A DNA stretch of 13,553 nucleotides, from assembly GCA_009779395.1 (NCBI GenBank), contig WREJ01000016.1:1-13553 (forward strand), written 5' to 3'. Position 1 is the stretch's first letter. Every line of letters starts with the position of its first letter. Below the pieces are notes generated by a model. It did no database searches. It worked only from the letters and a program-made list of their open reading frames with translations, and had not been told where the DNA came from. Positions 5,583-13,068 of this stretch are shown piece after piece. This DNA is from Coriobacteriia bacterium (GTDB lineage Bacteria; Actinomycetota; Coriobacteriia; WRKU01; WQUG01). The position numbers and the translations under genes are program-made.

Positions 5583-7412
5583 CTATTCAGAATCTGTCCG
5601 TTCAGCTGTTTCGATGGCTGCTTCGACCTCTGCGAGAAACTCCTGCGCATTGGCAGATGTTGGTCGCAGACGTAGTGCTTGCTGAGCGTAGTCACGTGCT
5701 CGTTCATGGTCGTTCTCGGAAAAGAAAATCATCTGCGCCAGCACAAGGTAAGGTTCGGGAGTAAGAGGGTCCTTTTCGATAACAAGATACAGGGTGTCGT
5801 ACAAGTCCTCGTGGGACAGTTCTCCGCGCTGTGCCATGGCGACAGATGACTGAAACAGGGCAAGCAAAGGCTCCTTTCGCCAGGGAGCCGTCTGCAAAGC
5901 AGCCAAGCTGTGCCGCCTGGTCGCGCTGTCACTGCGTAGATGCATGTTTCCACGCAGGGCACTTACGGCTTCCAAAGATCCGTAAACTGCAAGTCCCGTT
6001 GACAGCAACACAATCAGCAGCGCCGCGATTGTTGCATACAGTCCCTTTTTGGTTGGCGTGCAGGGCAGCTGTTGCGCGTATCCCTTCAGCAAAAATCCCA
6101 GCAGACAGAAAAATACTGCCATGATGGCAACATTGGTGATTGCCACAATAAAAGCCGTGCTTAATCCGACCAGCGCAGCCAGCCAAATAATGGTGTCCTT
6201 GTTCTCTCCCTGCTTAGCGTGACCAGTGTTGCGCAGGATAATCCGCAGCGTTTTTAGGCAGAGCACGACCACTAATGCCAGCATCAACAGCGCGAATACC
6301 AGACCAAAGTTCAGCGCGAACTCCAGATAGACGTTGTGAGGGCTGCCCAGGGCGCTTCCTCCGCCCTCGCGTTCCAGGGCTTGCATCTCTGGCGACTGCA
6401 CCGCTGCGTAAATAATGTTGTCCGCACCGACACCCACCAGCGGCGACGTTCCTATGACATCAAGGCTAATGGTCCACAGCGCAGCGCGCCCCGCCAAAGC
6501 TTGCCCCTCGACCTGAAAATCGCTGACGGCATGTTCAAAACGTTGGGTAAATTCGCTACCACTGAACAGCGTGAGAAAAGAGAGCACGACCAGCACAACA
6601 GCCGTCCACAGCAGGGCAATACGCTGCCAGTTGCTGCGAATGTTCTGCCGCTGCGAAAGTAGCAGCAGCACGCTTAAAACGACCAAGCCCACAAAGGCAG
6701 CAATCCAGGCACCACGGGTCATAGTAAAGACCAGCGAGTACAACAAAACAGCAGTACAGGCTGCCGATAGGTACAACTCTCGACCTTTGGTGGTCAGTGC
6801 AAGTCCAGCAGCCATGATGGTCGGCACCACCAAAAAAGTGCCCAGGTGATCAGAGGTGTACATGGTGGCAATGCCCCGGTCTAGCATCCAGTCAAATTGC
6901 GGCAAGCCATTGTCGATAATGCCAGCAACTTCACCCAGTGCCAGCGCAGCAACCACCGTTGCTGTACCCACAATCACCCACAGTATCTGACGCATACGTT
7001 CGCGTGACACTATCAGCTGTGATGCCAGAAAGGCACACAGCAGGTAACTGATCCACAGTAGCGCACCCTGTCCGTTTGTCCGCGAGCCAAACAGCGCGAC
7101 GGTCTGGTCCTGCGCGCACAGTGTTGCGACTACTATCAGTCCCGCCAAAGCCAGCAAGACCCAATGCAGCGGGTTAGGGCGCAGTTGCAGCTGTCCGCGC
7201 AGCGTGGCATATGCCCACAAAATGCCCGCACAAGCCAGGGGGAGCAAAAAGGCCGCTGCCCGTATCGAGAGCATCCCCCCAAAAGCATACAAGCCGTTTG
7301 CTCCGCGCAGGGGAATGATTCCATTAATGAGGGCACTTGCTGGGAAAATTAGGCAAAAACAGTACCATGCCAGATGCTGTACAGAGAACCTAGCAGACAA
7401 GGACGTACTCAT
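5583..7412 (-). CDS. O-antigen ligase/polymerase (WaaL/Wzy_C family) with C-terminal TPR
   Basis: This polytopic membrane protein has about a dozen hydrophobic helices. Family hallmarks are visible (numbering from ATG 7412): a GSRTNGQGALLW segment near 109, a TMTRGAW motif near 231, the large outer loop with GRAALW near 308, and SPHNVYLEF near 357, whose His corresponds to the conserved WaaL-type histidine. After the last helix the C-terminus contains TPR-like helices (RARDYAQQALRLRPTSANA). Such enzymes move undecaprenyl-linked glycans onto lipid, protein or a growing chain, outside the membrane. ATG 7412 is chosen because it follows the upstream stop by four bases and has a GGTGAT ribosome-binding site; a GTG at 7448 would add 12 residues but lacks one. 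The acceptor cannot be read from sequence. It ends the glycan block and directly precedes the cytochrome block. Confidence 0.88.
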   Translation of the reverse strand: MSTSLSARFSVQHLAWYCFCLIFPASALINGIIPLRGANGLYAFGGMLSIRAAAFLLPLACAGILWAYATLRGQLQLRPNPLHWVLLALAGLIVVATLCAQDQTVALFGSRTNGQGALLWISYLLCAFLASQLIVSRERMRQILWVIVGTATVVAALALGEVAGIIDNGLPQFDWMLDRGIATMYTSDHLGTFLVVPTIMAAGLALTTKGRELYLSAACTAVLLYSLVFTMTRGAWIAAFVGLVVLSVLLLLSQRQNIRSNWQRIALLWTAVVLVVLSFLTLFSGSEFTQRFEHAVSDFQVEGQALAGRAALWTISLDVIGTSPLVGVGADNIIYAAVQSPEMQALEREGGGSALGSPHNVYLEFALNFGLVFALLMLALVVVLCLKTLRIILRNTGHAKQGENKDTIIWLAALVGLSTAFIVAITNVAIMAVFFCLLGFLLKGYAQQLPCTPTKKGLYATIAALLIVLLSTGLAVYGSLEAVSALRGNMHLRSDSATRRHSLAALQTAPWRKEPLLALFQSSVAMAQRGELSHEDLYDTLYLVIEKDPLTPEPYLVLAQMIFFSENDHERARDYAQQALRLRPTSANAQEFLAEVEAAIETAERTDSE

Positions 7413-7416
7413 CCAG

Positions 7417-7947
7417 CTAATCACCGTCACTTTGTTGGGGGCTGTCACTTTGTTGGGCGATAGCTGACTTTATTGCAGTCATTAGCTGCTTTGAAAGGGC
7501 CGCCGAGCCAGGTTTTTCACCAGCAGGAAGGATGTCCAGTAGCTGTTTTTCGCCGATAGTAGGAACAGTGATGTGGTCGGTCATGCTGCTAGCGGCAGGA
7601 AACAGCAAGACAATCAGGTTTTCGTCCTGTGCTTTGCGCGAAAGCATCTGTCCCATCCATTCGGGTGGGTTTGCGAGGTCTTTGCCATAAATGCGTCGAC
7701 CAATGATATTCGAGGCACCACTGGTGGGAAAGGGACGATAGTGAAGGGGACTTTGGCGGCAGTACTGTTGCCAGACCTTGTGGGGACTGTACAGGTACAG
7801 GTCGTAGTTGTCTGTTTGCAACTGCAGAGCCTGCACAATTTGCAGCGAACGCTGGTAGTCCTCCTGCGCATCTTTGTTACAGGACAGATATATGCCAATA
7901 CGGGGCTTCCGCTTGCCAGGTCCTAGGAATTTCGCTTGTTTTGCCAT
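7417..7947 (-). CDS. Short paralogue of the N-terminal domain of the neighbouring glycosyltransferase
   Basis: The 176-residue product aligns by eye with the start of the glycosyltransferase encoded at 9500-10759. Residues 16-137 match its residues 20-145, with shared stretches such as ALQLQ, VW..YC, YRPFP, IG.RI.G and VP.I. The catalytic C-terminal domain is absent. The glycine-rich GGQFQ loop is QEDYQ here, and the conserved IHD segment is lost. The tail (ALSKQL to IAQQ) loosely resembles the last helix of the longer enzyme (AFSTRL to RAQQ), so an internal deletion is possible. The gene overlaps the flippase end by 25 bases, has an AGGAG site 12 bases upstream and a normal stop, so it may still be made. 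It is unlikely to be an active glycosyltransferase alone. It could be a decayed duplicate or a retained regulatory domain. Confidence 0.75.
   Translation of the reverse strand: MAKQAKFLGPGKRKPRIGIYLSCNKDAQEDYQRSLQIVQALQLQTDNYDLYLYSPHKVWQQYCRQSPLHYRPFPTSGASNIIGRRIYGKDLANPPEWMGQMLSRKAQDENLIVLLFPAASSMTDHITVPTIGEKQLLDILPAGEKPGSAALSKQLMTAIKSAIAQQSDSPQQSDGD
7426..7455. repeat. Two 12-base copies with 18-base period
   Basis: GTCACTTTGTTG appears at 7426-7437 and 7444-7455 on the plus strand. In the short paralogue gene it encodes QQSD twice near the C-terminus. The 18-base period keeps the frame, so it looks like a small in-frame duplication within a low-complexity tail. Confidence 0.7.
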
Positions 7948-9503
7948 GGTCTGATGCTACTCCTTGCAAGTTTTAGGCAGCTTGACTGCTCGTCTTTGGC
8001 TAGTATGCTGAAGAAAATTATCGCATAGCCACCGGCAACTGTGCACGCAAAGGCTGCCAGAAGTTGTGCGACATTGCTAATAGCAAGGGCATTCACTGCC
8101 AGCAGGGCAAGTATCGCAGCGATGCCCGCGCCCGCTATGCTGGGTAGCAGTACACGCCGTGTCCAGCGGCGCACGCTGCAGCCAATCTGTGTGCGCAGCA
8201 CCCACAGCTTGCAGCCAACATCGCTCAGCGATGCGATAAAGGTTCCTATGGCAACACCAACAAAGCCCCACTGCAGCACCAACACAACGGTACAGACCAG
8301 ATTAATCGCTGCCACTAGCAGGGCATAGGGCAGCCAGACCTTGTACTGGTCGCGTGCTACCAGAATCGAATCAATCAAAATCAGCAGCGGAAAAGGCAAG
8401 GCACTGGCAATCAAAAACTGCGCTGCCACCTTGCTCACCGCAAATTCAGAGCCCATCCAGACCTGAATAATCGTCGGCGCAAACACCAACACCACCGCAA
8501 AGGTCGGAATCAGCAGCAGGGACAAATAGCGCGACCCTGTTAGGAAAAAGTCGTTCATTCCCTCGCGGCTTGTCACCGTTTCTTTGTGCGCCACAAAAGA
8601 AGGAGTCGCCGAAATCGCCAAGCCTATAACCTGGAACAACAGTGTTCCTAGCTTTGCCGCGACCTCGTACAGAGCGATGGCGGTTGCCCCGATTAGTATG
8701 CCCAAAATCACCCGGTCTGTCTGCTGCTGCACGGTAAAAACGGCGACCTGTATCACAAAAATAGGAAAAGCGATGCGCAGCAATTGGCGGCTTGCTTGTG
8801 CAAACCAAGAGGGAGAGTCTGACCAGGACTCCACCACAGAATCAGCAGGTAGCGCATCGGCCGCAGTAATGGACGCTCTCTGCATACGCAAGGCATAAAC
8901 GGCAAGGGCAACACTTGCCGTTGTGCTAACAGCCACAAAACATGCTGTCAGTACCAAAGGACCGCGACCCAGCAGCAGCACGCTGACAATCGCTGCGGCA
9001 TTAACAATAGCAACTGCTGCGTTAGTCAGGGCAATGATGTCGTAGCGTTGCTTGCCCGCAAGTATGATGTTACCGATTTTTGCCGGCCAGATGACCAGCT
9101 GCGCCAGCGCGTAAAAAGCAAGCATGGCACGAAACAGAAAGGTCTCGTCGGGGCTTAAGTGTGCGGTCAGAAAGGGGAGAAAAGCAAAGATGCCCAAAAT
9201 GATGGCATTACTTACGCCAAAAATAGCCAGCCAGCGACTGCCCAGTTTGACGGTGTCGTCGATTTTACGCGCCGCCTTGCTGGGGTCAAGCTGGGCAACT
9301 TGTTTGATCAGTACCGTTGTCACACCCAAATCGAACAGGGCAACTAGGGCAACCAGCGAGTTGACCAGGGCAAAAACGCCGTAATAGCCCTTGCCAAAGT
9401 GCGCCATCATAAAGGGCAGGGTGATAAAAGCAACAGCAGCAGTGACTACATGGGCAGACATGTTTGCCATGGTGTTGCGCAGCAGACGAGGAGCTGTTGT
9501 CAT
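7923..9503 (-). CDS. Wzx/MATE-type polysaccharide flippase
   Basis: The 526-residue protein is hydrophobic throughout, with roughly 12-14 membrane helices. It opens with the typical layout of the polysaccharide biosynthesis/MOP flippase family (LLRNTMANMSAHVVTAAVAF, then YGVFALVNSLVALVALFDLG). The GYYGVF and FDLGVTTVL segments are characteristic of RfbX/Wzx-like proteins. It would flip undecaprenyl-diphosphate-linked glycan units across the cytoplasmic membrane for the ligase encoded downstream. A central hydrophilic loop (about 205-235) is ordinary for the family. The ATG overlaps the upstream glycosyltransferase stop (ATGA) and has no clear Shine-Dalgarno, so its translation is probably coupled. 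The substrate cannot be read from the sequence. Confidence 0.9.
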   Translation of the reverse strand: MTTAPRLLRNTMANMSAHVVTAAVAFITLPFMMAHFGKGYYGVFALVNSLVALVALFDLGVTTVLIKQVAQLDPSKAARKIDDTVKLGSRWLAIFGVSNAIILGIFAFLPFLTAHLSPDETFLFRAMLAFYALAQLVIWPAKIGNIILAGKQRYDIIALTNAAVAIVNAAAIVSVLLLGRGPLVLTACFVAVSTTASVALAVYALRMQRASITAADALPADSVVESWSDSPSWFAQASRQLLRIAFPIFVIQVAVFTVQQQTDRVILGILIGATAIALYEVAAKLGTLLFQVIGLAISATPSFVAHKETVTSREGMNDFFLTGSRYLSLLLIPTFAVVLVFAPTIIQVWMGSEFAVSKVAAQFLIASALPFPLLILIDSILVARDQYKVWLPYALLVAAINLVCTVVLVLQWGFVGVAIGTFIASLSDVGCKLWVLRTQIGCSVRRWTRRVLLPSIAGAGIAAILALLAVNALAISNVAQLLAAFACTVAGGYAIIFFSILAKDEQSSCLKLARSSIRPWQNKRNS

Positions 9504-10759
9504 TGCTGCGCTCGCGTGATTGTTGCGCTGACAATGGCGGCAAGCCTTGTCGAAAAGGCCTGCAAGTTAAGCTCTTTGTCGCGCCGGTACCCTTCTGCGA
9601 TAAGTTCTGTTCGCAGGCTTTCGCTGCTGGTAATTTCTCGCAGGGCACGCGCAATATCTTCTGGACAGCGCGGGTCAAAAAGCAGTACACCAGAAGTCAG
9701 CTGCTCTGACTGTTGAAATCTGTTAGAAATCACCACGGGACAGCCCAGCGCAAAGGCCTCGAGGGGGGGCAAGTTAGTCGGTCCATTAAAGGTGGGCATC
9801 ACCAAAGCCTGCGCGTGCTGAAACAGATAGCAGACTTCCCGGTTGCTGACGTAAGAAAGCAGGGTAACCGTAGAGTTCAGGTCAAGCTCTGCCACTTGGG
9901 CTTGTATCTGGTCAGCAGGCGGCCAGGGGGGACTGGTGAGAATAAGGTTAAGGGGCAGACCCTCGTCTTTTAGCTGCTTTAGTGCCAGCAGCAGTCGGCG
10001 GTGATTTTTGTGGCGCCTGAATGCCGCGGGGTAGTACAGATAGGGTTGCGCGGCAGCAGCACGAACTTCTTCGCTGATATGTGCTGCAGCAGCAATTGGG
10101 TCGGCGGCAACTTCTTGCAGGTATTCGTTTACATAGGGGGGCGCGCAGTAGGGCAAGACCTGAATGTCGGCGGTCGCAGCGACGGCAAAGGCTTCCCGCA
10201 GCTGACGGGCACAAAGGGCAGAATCGGTCAGTACCGTGCTGCTGTTAAGCAAAATGTTCTGGTACAAGTCGTCGTAATGCGCGGCATCAGAATCGTCGTC
10301 ATCGCACATCTGGGGTTCGTAGCGATACAGCAGGTCGTGAATCGTCATGATGCTGGGAACAGACAAATAGGCAGTAAGGGTCGAAGGCAGAGGAAAGACC
10401 ACGACATCGACCTTGTCGCGGGTGACGTGTTTTTGCAACAGGCGACCCAGCCAGTGTGGTGACTTTGGACTTGAGAGAGTACGTCCAAATATGCGCTGTC
10501 CTATGCGACTGGCAGCAGCGCGCAGGGGGAACGGTCGATACGCGATGTCGTGCTTGTTGCAGTACTCTTCCCATACCCTGCGCGAGCTATAGACCAACAG
10601 CTGAAAGTTGCCCTGCTGTAGCTGTAGTGCGCGCAGCATACTGAGTGCGTACTGAAACTGTCCGCCTACGTCAGTGTCACACTGCAGATAGACAGCAAGG
10701 CGCACAGGTCTGCTGCCTGCCTGCTGTTGTGCCTGGTTTTTGCTCGCTGCCTTATCCAT
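9500..10759 (-). CDS. GT-B glycosyltransferase (GT4-like)
   Basis: ATG 10759 gives 419 residues starting MDKAASKNQ. The frame is open further upstream, but that part overlaps another gene and is not needed. The N-terminal domain begins with a beta strand (VRLAVYL) and a GG loop (32-33), followed by IMTIHDLLYRY (137-147). The C-terminal domain shows YYPAAFRRHKNHRRLL (242-257), where other GT4 enzymes have the nucleotide-sugar-binding start, and GPTNLPPLEAFALGCPV (326-342), matching the conserved EX7E-like region. An unusual DDDDSD stretch sits at 153-158. It should transfer a sugar from a nucleotide donor at the cytoplasmic membrane face; donor and acceptor are unknown. The start overlaps the upstream gene's end by eight bases and lacks a clear Shine-Dalgarno, pointing to coupling. 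A truncated paralogue lies two genes downstream. Confidence 0.88.
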   Translation of the reverse strand: MDKAASKNQAQQQAGSRPVRLAVYLQCDTDVGGQFQYALSMLRALQLQQGNFQLLVYSSRRVWEEYCNKHDIAYRPFPLRAAASRIGQRIFGRTLSSPKSPHWLGRLLQKHVTRDKVDVVVFPLPSTLTAYLSVPSIMTIHDLLYRYEPQMCDDDDSDAAHYDDLYQNILLNSSTVLTDSALCARQLREAFAVAATADIQVLPYCAPPYVNEYLQEVAADPIAAAAHISEEVRAAAAQPYLYYPAAFRRHKNHRRLLLALKQLKDEGLPLNLILTSPPWPPADQIQAQVAELDLNSTVTLLSYVSNREVCYLFQHAQALVMPTFNGPTNLPPLEAFALGCPVVISNRFQQSEQLTSGVLLFDPRCPEDIARALREITSSESLRTELIAEGYRRDKELNLQAFSTRLAAIVSATITRAQQ

Positions 10760-11924
10760 GGTGTTTATGATACAGATTAGTGTACAGATTGGCATGTTGG
10801 GTGGCGCATTTGTGCCAGCTGAACTGTGCGGCGCGCTTATGTCCCGCCGCAGCAAGCTGTGCGCGCGTTTCGCTGCTGCCAAGGATGCGCTTGCACTGAG
10901 TGGCAAGTTCTGCGGCTCCACCGTTTTCGCCCTGTGCATCAAAGTACAGGGCAGCGTCTGCGCCAACTTCGGGCAAAGAACTACTACTGCTTAGCACACA
11001 GGGTGCGCCATTGCCCATTGCTTCTAGTACGGGCATCCCAAAACCCTCGTACTGCGAGGGAAAAACAAAGAGCTCTGCCCCCTGGTACAGGGCCTTCAGG
11101 GTCGAGTCATCGGGGCTGCACTGCACTGTTCGATGCGCGATGTTCAGCGAGTGTAGCAACTGCATTTCTGTGGCGGTAAAGGGACCGCCTCCCGCGCATA
11201 GTAGGGACAAATCGGGGTAGTCGGCAAAAATATCTGCGCAGGCGTGGGCGACACTGCTAAAGTTTTTGTAACTCCAGCGGTTGCCGACAAACAACAGATA
11301 GGGTGTGTCGTGATGAAAGGTGCCGGTGGGGATGTCGTCTGTCAGGGTTGCTCCGTGATGGATGACGGTGATTTTTTCAGCAAGTTCGGGGTACAGCTTG
11401 ATGATGTCTGCCTGTGTTGTCTGCGAGACAGCCACCAAAGCATCGGCGCGCTGCATCATCAATCGCTTGTTGTCTGTGGTATGCGGGTCGGCGACCTGGT
11501 CGGGCAGCAGTTCGTGAATCATGTCGTGAACCGTGACCACCATCAGGCGTTGGGACGACAGCCGTTTTTGCTGCTTTTGCATCGCCAAAAACCAGGGATC
11601 AAAATAGCTGGGATGGTACAGGGCATTTGGCTGTTGCAGCAGCAAGCGAAAGGCCGCGTGCTTGTTTGCGATGTTGCCAATTGCCTGTAGTTTGCCCTGT
11701 CCGCGCCCCTGATAGCGATGGAAAAACTCCCCCGCCCTGACCTTTGAGTCGATGTTCAACTCGTCACGCAGGTAGCGATTTGCCGCAAAGGATACTTCGA
11801 GCAAAGGCTCTACAGCCAGTTCGGGATGCCGTTGCAGGGTCTGAATCAGCTGGGCAAAATAGCGCGAGACACCGCCTGTTTGCTGCATCGCAAAGGCCTG
11901 ATAGTCATAGATTACTCTGGTCAT
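10752..11924 (-). CDS. Glycosyltransferase family 4 (GT-B)
   Basis: ATG 11924 gives 390 residues beginning MTRVIYDYQAF. The frame extends to 11975, but that would overlap gmd, and the chosen start has an AAGGG site upstream. Family features in order: QQTGGVSRYF (14-23), the N-terminal glycine loop; VTVHDMIHE (130-138); VIHHGA (187-192); LLFVGNRWSYKN (210-221), entry to the second Rossmann domain; and FPSQYEGFGMPVLEAM (288-303), the classic GT4 EX7E motif that holds the nucleotide sugar. It should be a retaining cytosolic enzyme adding a sugar to the lipid-linked glycan. With gmd beside it, mannose or a GDP-mannose-derived sugar is a possible donor, but this is inference. It follows gmd by 22 bases. 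Confidence 0.9.
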   Translation of the reverse strand: MTRVIYDYQAFAMQQTGGVSRYFAQLIQTLQRHPELAVEPLLEVSFAANRYLRDELNIDSKVRAGEFFHRYQGRGQGKLQAIGNIANKHAAFRLLLQQPNALYHPSYFDPWFLAMQKQQKRLSSQRLMVVTVHDMIHELLPDQVADPHTTDNKRLMMQRADALVAVSQTTQADIIKLYPELAEKITVIHHGATLTDDIPTGTFHHDTPYLLFVGNRWSYKNFSSVAHACADIFADYPDLSLLCAGGGPFTATEMQLLHSLNIAHRTVQCSPDDSTLKALYQGAELFVFPSQYEGFGMPVLEAMGNGAPCVLSSSSSLPEVGADAALYFDAQGENGGAAELATQCKRILGSSETRAQLAAAGHKRAAQFSWHKCATQHANLYTNLYHKHHG

Positions 11925-11946
11925 GGCAGCTGCCCTTGCACCGACA

Positions 11947-12993
11947 TCACAGATTCTGTTCGCGCTGCAAATCAAAGTCGACCATCATGGCGGTTAACTC
12001 TTGCAGGGTGGTGCTGGGCGTCCAGCCCAGTTGCTGGCGTGCCTTTGATGCGTCCCCTACCAGCAGGTCAACGTCGGTGGGGCGAAAGAACTCTTTGCTG
12101 ACGGTCAGCAGGGTTTTTCCGCTTGCTGCGTCAATGCCCCTTTCGTCAAGACCGCTACCCTCAAAACGCAGCTCGATTCCAACGTGAGCAAAGGCTGCTC
12201 GTGCAAATTCGCGCACAGAACTCAGCTTGCCCGTTGCCATAACATAGTCATCAGCTGCGTCCTGTTGCAGCATCAGCCACATCAGTTCAACGTAGTCTCC
12301 TGCAAAACCAAAGTCGCGGGTGGCGTCCAGATTTCCCAGCTGCAGTACGTCTTGTTTGCCCAGTTTGATGCGTGCCACTGCAGAAGAAATCTTGCGCGTC
12401 ACAAAGTTCTCGCCGCGCAGGGGACTTTCGTGGTTAAACAAAATGCCGTTGCAGACGTACATGTCGTAGGCCTCGCGGTAATTTACACAAGTCCAGTAAG
12501 AATACAGCTTTGCAATGCCATAGGGCGAGTTTGGCTCAAAGGGGGTCTGCTCGCATTTGGGGCTCGCGCTGCCCTTACCGTACAGGTCAGAGGTGCTTGC
12601 CTGATAGATGCGTGTTGTGTTTGCCAGACCCAGAACACGAACGGCTTCCAGTAGGCGGAGTGTGCCCAGACCATCAACGTCTGCCGTGTAAAGGGGCGTC
12701 GAAAAACTGATGTCAACCTGACTTTGTGCGCCCAGATTGTAAATTTCGTCAGGCTGGACAGACTCGACAATGCTCATAATGCCAGCAGAATCGGTCAGGT
12801 CACCAAAATGCAGGTTAAGCCGTGCTGCTTGCTGATTAGAATCGGTGCGCAGCTGGTCGACCCGTGCCGTATTATGGTCAGAGCTTCTGCGGACAATGCC
12901 GTGAACTTCGTAACCCTTGTCAATCAACAAGCGAGACAAATACGCGCCGTCTTGACCCGTGATACCTGTTATCAATGCCTTTTTAGCGACCAT
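11947..12993 (-). CDS. gmd: GDP-mannose 4,6-dehydratase
   Basis: The 348-residue length is typical. It converts GDP-D-mannose to GDP-4-keto-6-deoxy-D-mannose, the first step to GDP-fucose, GDP-rhamnose and related sugars. Visible motifs: GITGQDGAYLS (10-20) for NADP binding, RRSSDHNTARVDQL (35-48) in the cofactor site, Thr134 in STSDLYG, Tyr158 and Lys162 in SPYGIAK, and NHESPLRGENFVTRKI (187-202), highly characteristic of Gmd. The position equal to catalytic Glu135 of E. coli Gmd (motif TSELYG) is Asp136 here, which is conservative but unusual. No fcl or rmd follows within the window, so the final sugar is not fixed. The GT11-type gene just upstream favours GDP-fucose. The ribosome-binding site is weak (GGTGAAGAG). 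Confidence 0.94.
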   Translation of the reverse strand: MVAKKALITGITGQDGAYLSRLLIDKGYEVHGIVRRSSDHNTARVDQLRTDSNQQAARLNLHFGDLTDSAGIMSIVESVQPDEIYNLGAQSQVDISFSTPLYTADVDGLGTLRLLEAVRVLGLANTTRIYQASTSDLYGKGSASPKCEQTPFEPNSPYGIAKLYSYWTCVNYREAYDMYVCNGILFNHESPLRGENFVTRKISSAVARIKLGKQDVLQLGNLDATRDFGFAGDYVELMWLMLQQDAADDYVMATGKLSSVREFARAAFAHVGIELRFEGSGLDERGIDAASGKTLLTVSKEFFRPTDVDLLVGDASKARQQLGWTPSTTLQELTAMMVDFDLQREQNL

Positions 12994-13068
12994 ATTTTCG
13001 TCTCTTCACCGTCTTTTGGGGTCAGTAGCTTTTCTGACGAACTGTTTTCACTGCCTTTAAGTATCTCA

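Noticed and set aside
10760..10966. N-terminal extension of the glycosyltransferase at 9500-10759 to an upstream start at 10966.
   Set aside because: It lies wholly inside the end of the preceding GT4 gene, is Cys/Ser/Pro-rich without domain character, and ATG 10759 gives a normal GT-B start.
11925..11975. N-terminal extension of the GT4 gene to 11975.
   Set aside because: It overlaps the end of gmd and precedes the conserved beta strand; ATG 11924 has an AAGGG site and a natural N-terminus.
12994..13068. Possible hairpin between the GT11 gene and gmd (GTCAG and CTGAC arms on the minus strand).
   Set aside because: The stem is only five base pairs with an eight-base loop and no T-run follows, so it is not a credible terminator.
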